Source: Oceanibium sediminis (GTDB lineage Bacteria; Pseudomonadota; Alphaproteobacteria; Rhodobacterales; Rhodobacteraceae). From it: a stretch of 64,000 nt of DNA. The position numbers were made by a program, and so were the translations under genes. The stretch spans positions 399,530-463,529 of the forward strand of contig NZ_QGNX01000004.1 in assembly GCF_003265325.1 (NCBI RefSeq). The letters are read 5' to 3'. The notes beneath the pieces were generated by a model. The model was given only the letters and a program-made list of their open reading frames with translations, was not told the origin of the DNA and made no database searches. Shown here piece after piece: positions 63,327-64,000 of this stretch; position 1 is the first letter of the stretch; every line of letters begins with the position of its first letter.

Positions 63327-63728
63327 TCAACAACCAATCGCGGCAACGGCGGCGGCAGCCACCTGCTCATCCTGATCCGGCGCGAGCCCGGAAATTCCGA
63401 TCGCCCCTGCGACACCACCACCCTGCTGCACAGGCAAACCGCCCCGCAACAAGGTCGCACCGGGCAGCAGCACCATCGCAGGGCGCCCGCCGACGCGATC
63501 CTCCAGCGCGCCGGTCGGGGCGCCGAACTGCGCGGCTGTGCGTGCCTTCTCGATGGCGACCTGCGCCGTCGCCGGATGCACGCCGTCCTGGCGCAGGAAT
63601 CCCAGCAGGTGGCCGCCATTGTCCACCACCGCGACACTGACGCGCCAGTCGTTCTTCCGGGCCTCCTTCGCCGCCGCCTCGATCATGCCAGCCACGTCGG
63701 CTTCATCCAAAACAGTGATGGTTTTCAT
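63327..63728 (-). CDS. GlcG/HbpS-family protein
   Basis: Small protein of 133 aa of the GlcG/HbpS (DUF336) family: KNDWRVSVAVVDNGGHLLGF, RQDGVHPATAQVAIEKARTA and a C-terminal GGGVAGAIGISG glycine-rich stretch. Family members bind haem or cobalamin in some cases and often accompany glycolate, propanediol or aromatic catabolism genes, with unclear function. GAGGAGAA precedes the ATG. It is 29 bp upstream of the 2-hydroxyacid dehydrogenase gene. Confidence 0.88.
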   Translation of the reverse strand: MKTITVLDEADVAGMIEAAAKEARKNDWRVSVAVVDNGGHLLGFLRQDGVHPATAQVAIEKARTAAQFGAPTGALEDRVGGRPAMVLLPGATLLRGGLPVQQGGGVAGAIGISGLAPDQDEQVAAAAVAAIGC

Positions 63729-63839
63729 GCCGTTCTCCTCGATTCCTCATCTTCCAGGTCAAGCTTCTGGATCGACCCGGACCGGACCGTCCGCCAGGAC
63801 GCGGGTGCGATCCAACCCCTTCCAAAGTCCTCAAATATC

Positions 63840-63860
63840 CCCGCCGGAGGCTCCGACGGG
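63840..63860 (-). terminator. Hairpin followed by GATATTTG (Rhodobacteraceae-style terminator)
   Basis: On the minus strand, CCCGTCGGAG and CTCCGGCGGG form a near-perfect stem (one mismatch) followed by GATATTTGAGG. It lies after the partial gene at 63902-64000 and before GlcG. I recall CCGGCGGGGATATTT-like strings as frequent intergenic elements in Roseobacter genomes. The feature makes GlcG the likely start of a new transcript, or an attenuated one. Confidence 0.55.
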
Positions 63861-63901
63861 AAAGCCGGGCGGCGCCACCCGGACCGGGGGCGCCCGCCCG
63901 A

Positions 63902-64000
63902 TCAATACGCCTTGCCGCGCGCCGACACAGGCCAGACGACCTCCACCTTGCCGCCGCGCACGCCCACGTACCAGTCGTGCACATTCGCCGTCGGATCGCA
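63902..64000 (-). CDS. C-terminal fragment of an unidentified protein
   Basis: The last 32 codons of a minus-strand gene that starts beyond the window. It reads HDWYVGVRGGKVEVVWPVSA and ends RGKAY before a TGA at 63902-63904. Base composition and codon use look coding. Too little is visible to name a family. Confidence 0.6.
   Translation of the reverse strand, partial: CDPTANVHDWYVGVRGGKVEVVWPVSARGKAY

Overview
The window is GC-rich, tightly packed DNA that reads as an alphaproteobacterium of the Rhodobacteraceae (Roseobacter type). It is almost entirely catabolic and transport operons with ATGA-type gene overlaps, several TRAP and ABC importers, GntR/LacI/IclR regulators and short intergenic gaps. 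I saw no rRNA, tRNA, CRISPR array, insertion sequence or phage gene. Protein names come from motif reading and memory of family members; no database search was possible.

Layout. 1-3634: a sugar ABC importer (XylF-like binding protein, single-domain ATPase, permease cut by the window edge) with a divergent LacI-family regulator. 3658-14500: a long minus-strand operon with a Dpp/Opp-type ABC importer, a PIG-L deacetylase embedded between the permease genes, a GntR/FCD regulator, an SDR, two enolase-superfamily enzymes and an aldose 1-epimerase. The same 14-bp operator-like sequence lies ahead of the first and the last gene. 15154-34704: a vitamin B6 catabolism island. 34806-39304: ChaC, a PatZ-like acyl-CoA synthetase/acetyltransferase and an HDAC-family deacylase. 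39320-48966: a surface-polymer locus with a GMC enzyme, an FAD oxidoreductase, two ATP-grasp ligases, a CelD-like acyltransferase, a flippase and a divergent glycosyltransferase. 49010-64000: a YdcF-like protein, an FMN reductase, a TRAP importer, a CoA-transferase plus citryl-CoA-lyase-like pair, an IclR regulator, a Tat-exported amidohydrolase, a LigAB-type ring-cleavage dioxygenase, D-tartrate dehydratase, a second amidohydrolase, a 2-hydroxyacid dehydrogenase and a GlcG protein.

The most interesting system is the B6 island. Pyridoxal 4-dehydrogenase, pyridoxamine-pyruvate aminotransferase and 4-pyridoxolactonase form one operon with a BMP-family ABC importer. A 3-hydroxyacyl-CoA-dehydrogenase-fold enzyme matching FHMPC dehydrogenase overlaps the first gene of a TRAP importer. 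A GMC flavoprotein matching pyridoxine 4-oxidase is coupled to a GntR regulator. A second GMC enzyme is a candidate 4-pyridoxate dehydrogenase. The known lower-pathway genes (HMPDC decarboxylase, the flavin ring-opening oxygenase and the amide hydrolase) are not in the window. In the FHMPC-dehydrogenase operon there is instead a gentisate/salicylate-dioxygenase-type bicupin, an LVIVD-repeat protein, a RidA protein and a GST. I infer that these may form an alternative ring-cleavage branch acting directly on the pyridine dicarboxylate. This is a hypothesis from gene context, not something the sequence proves.
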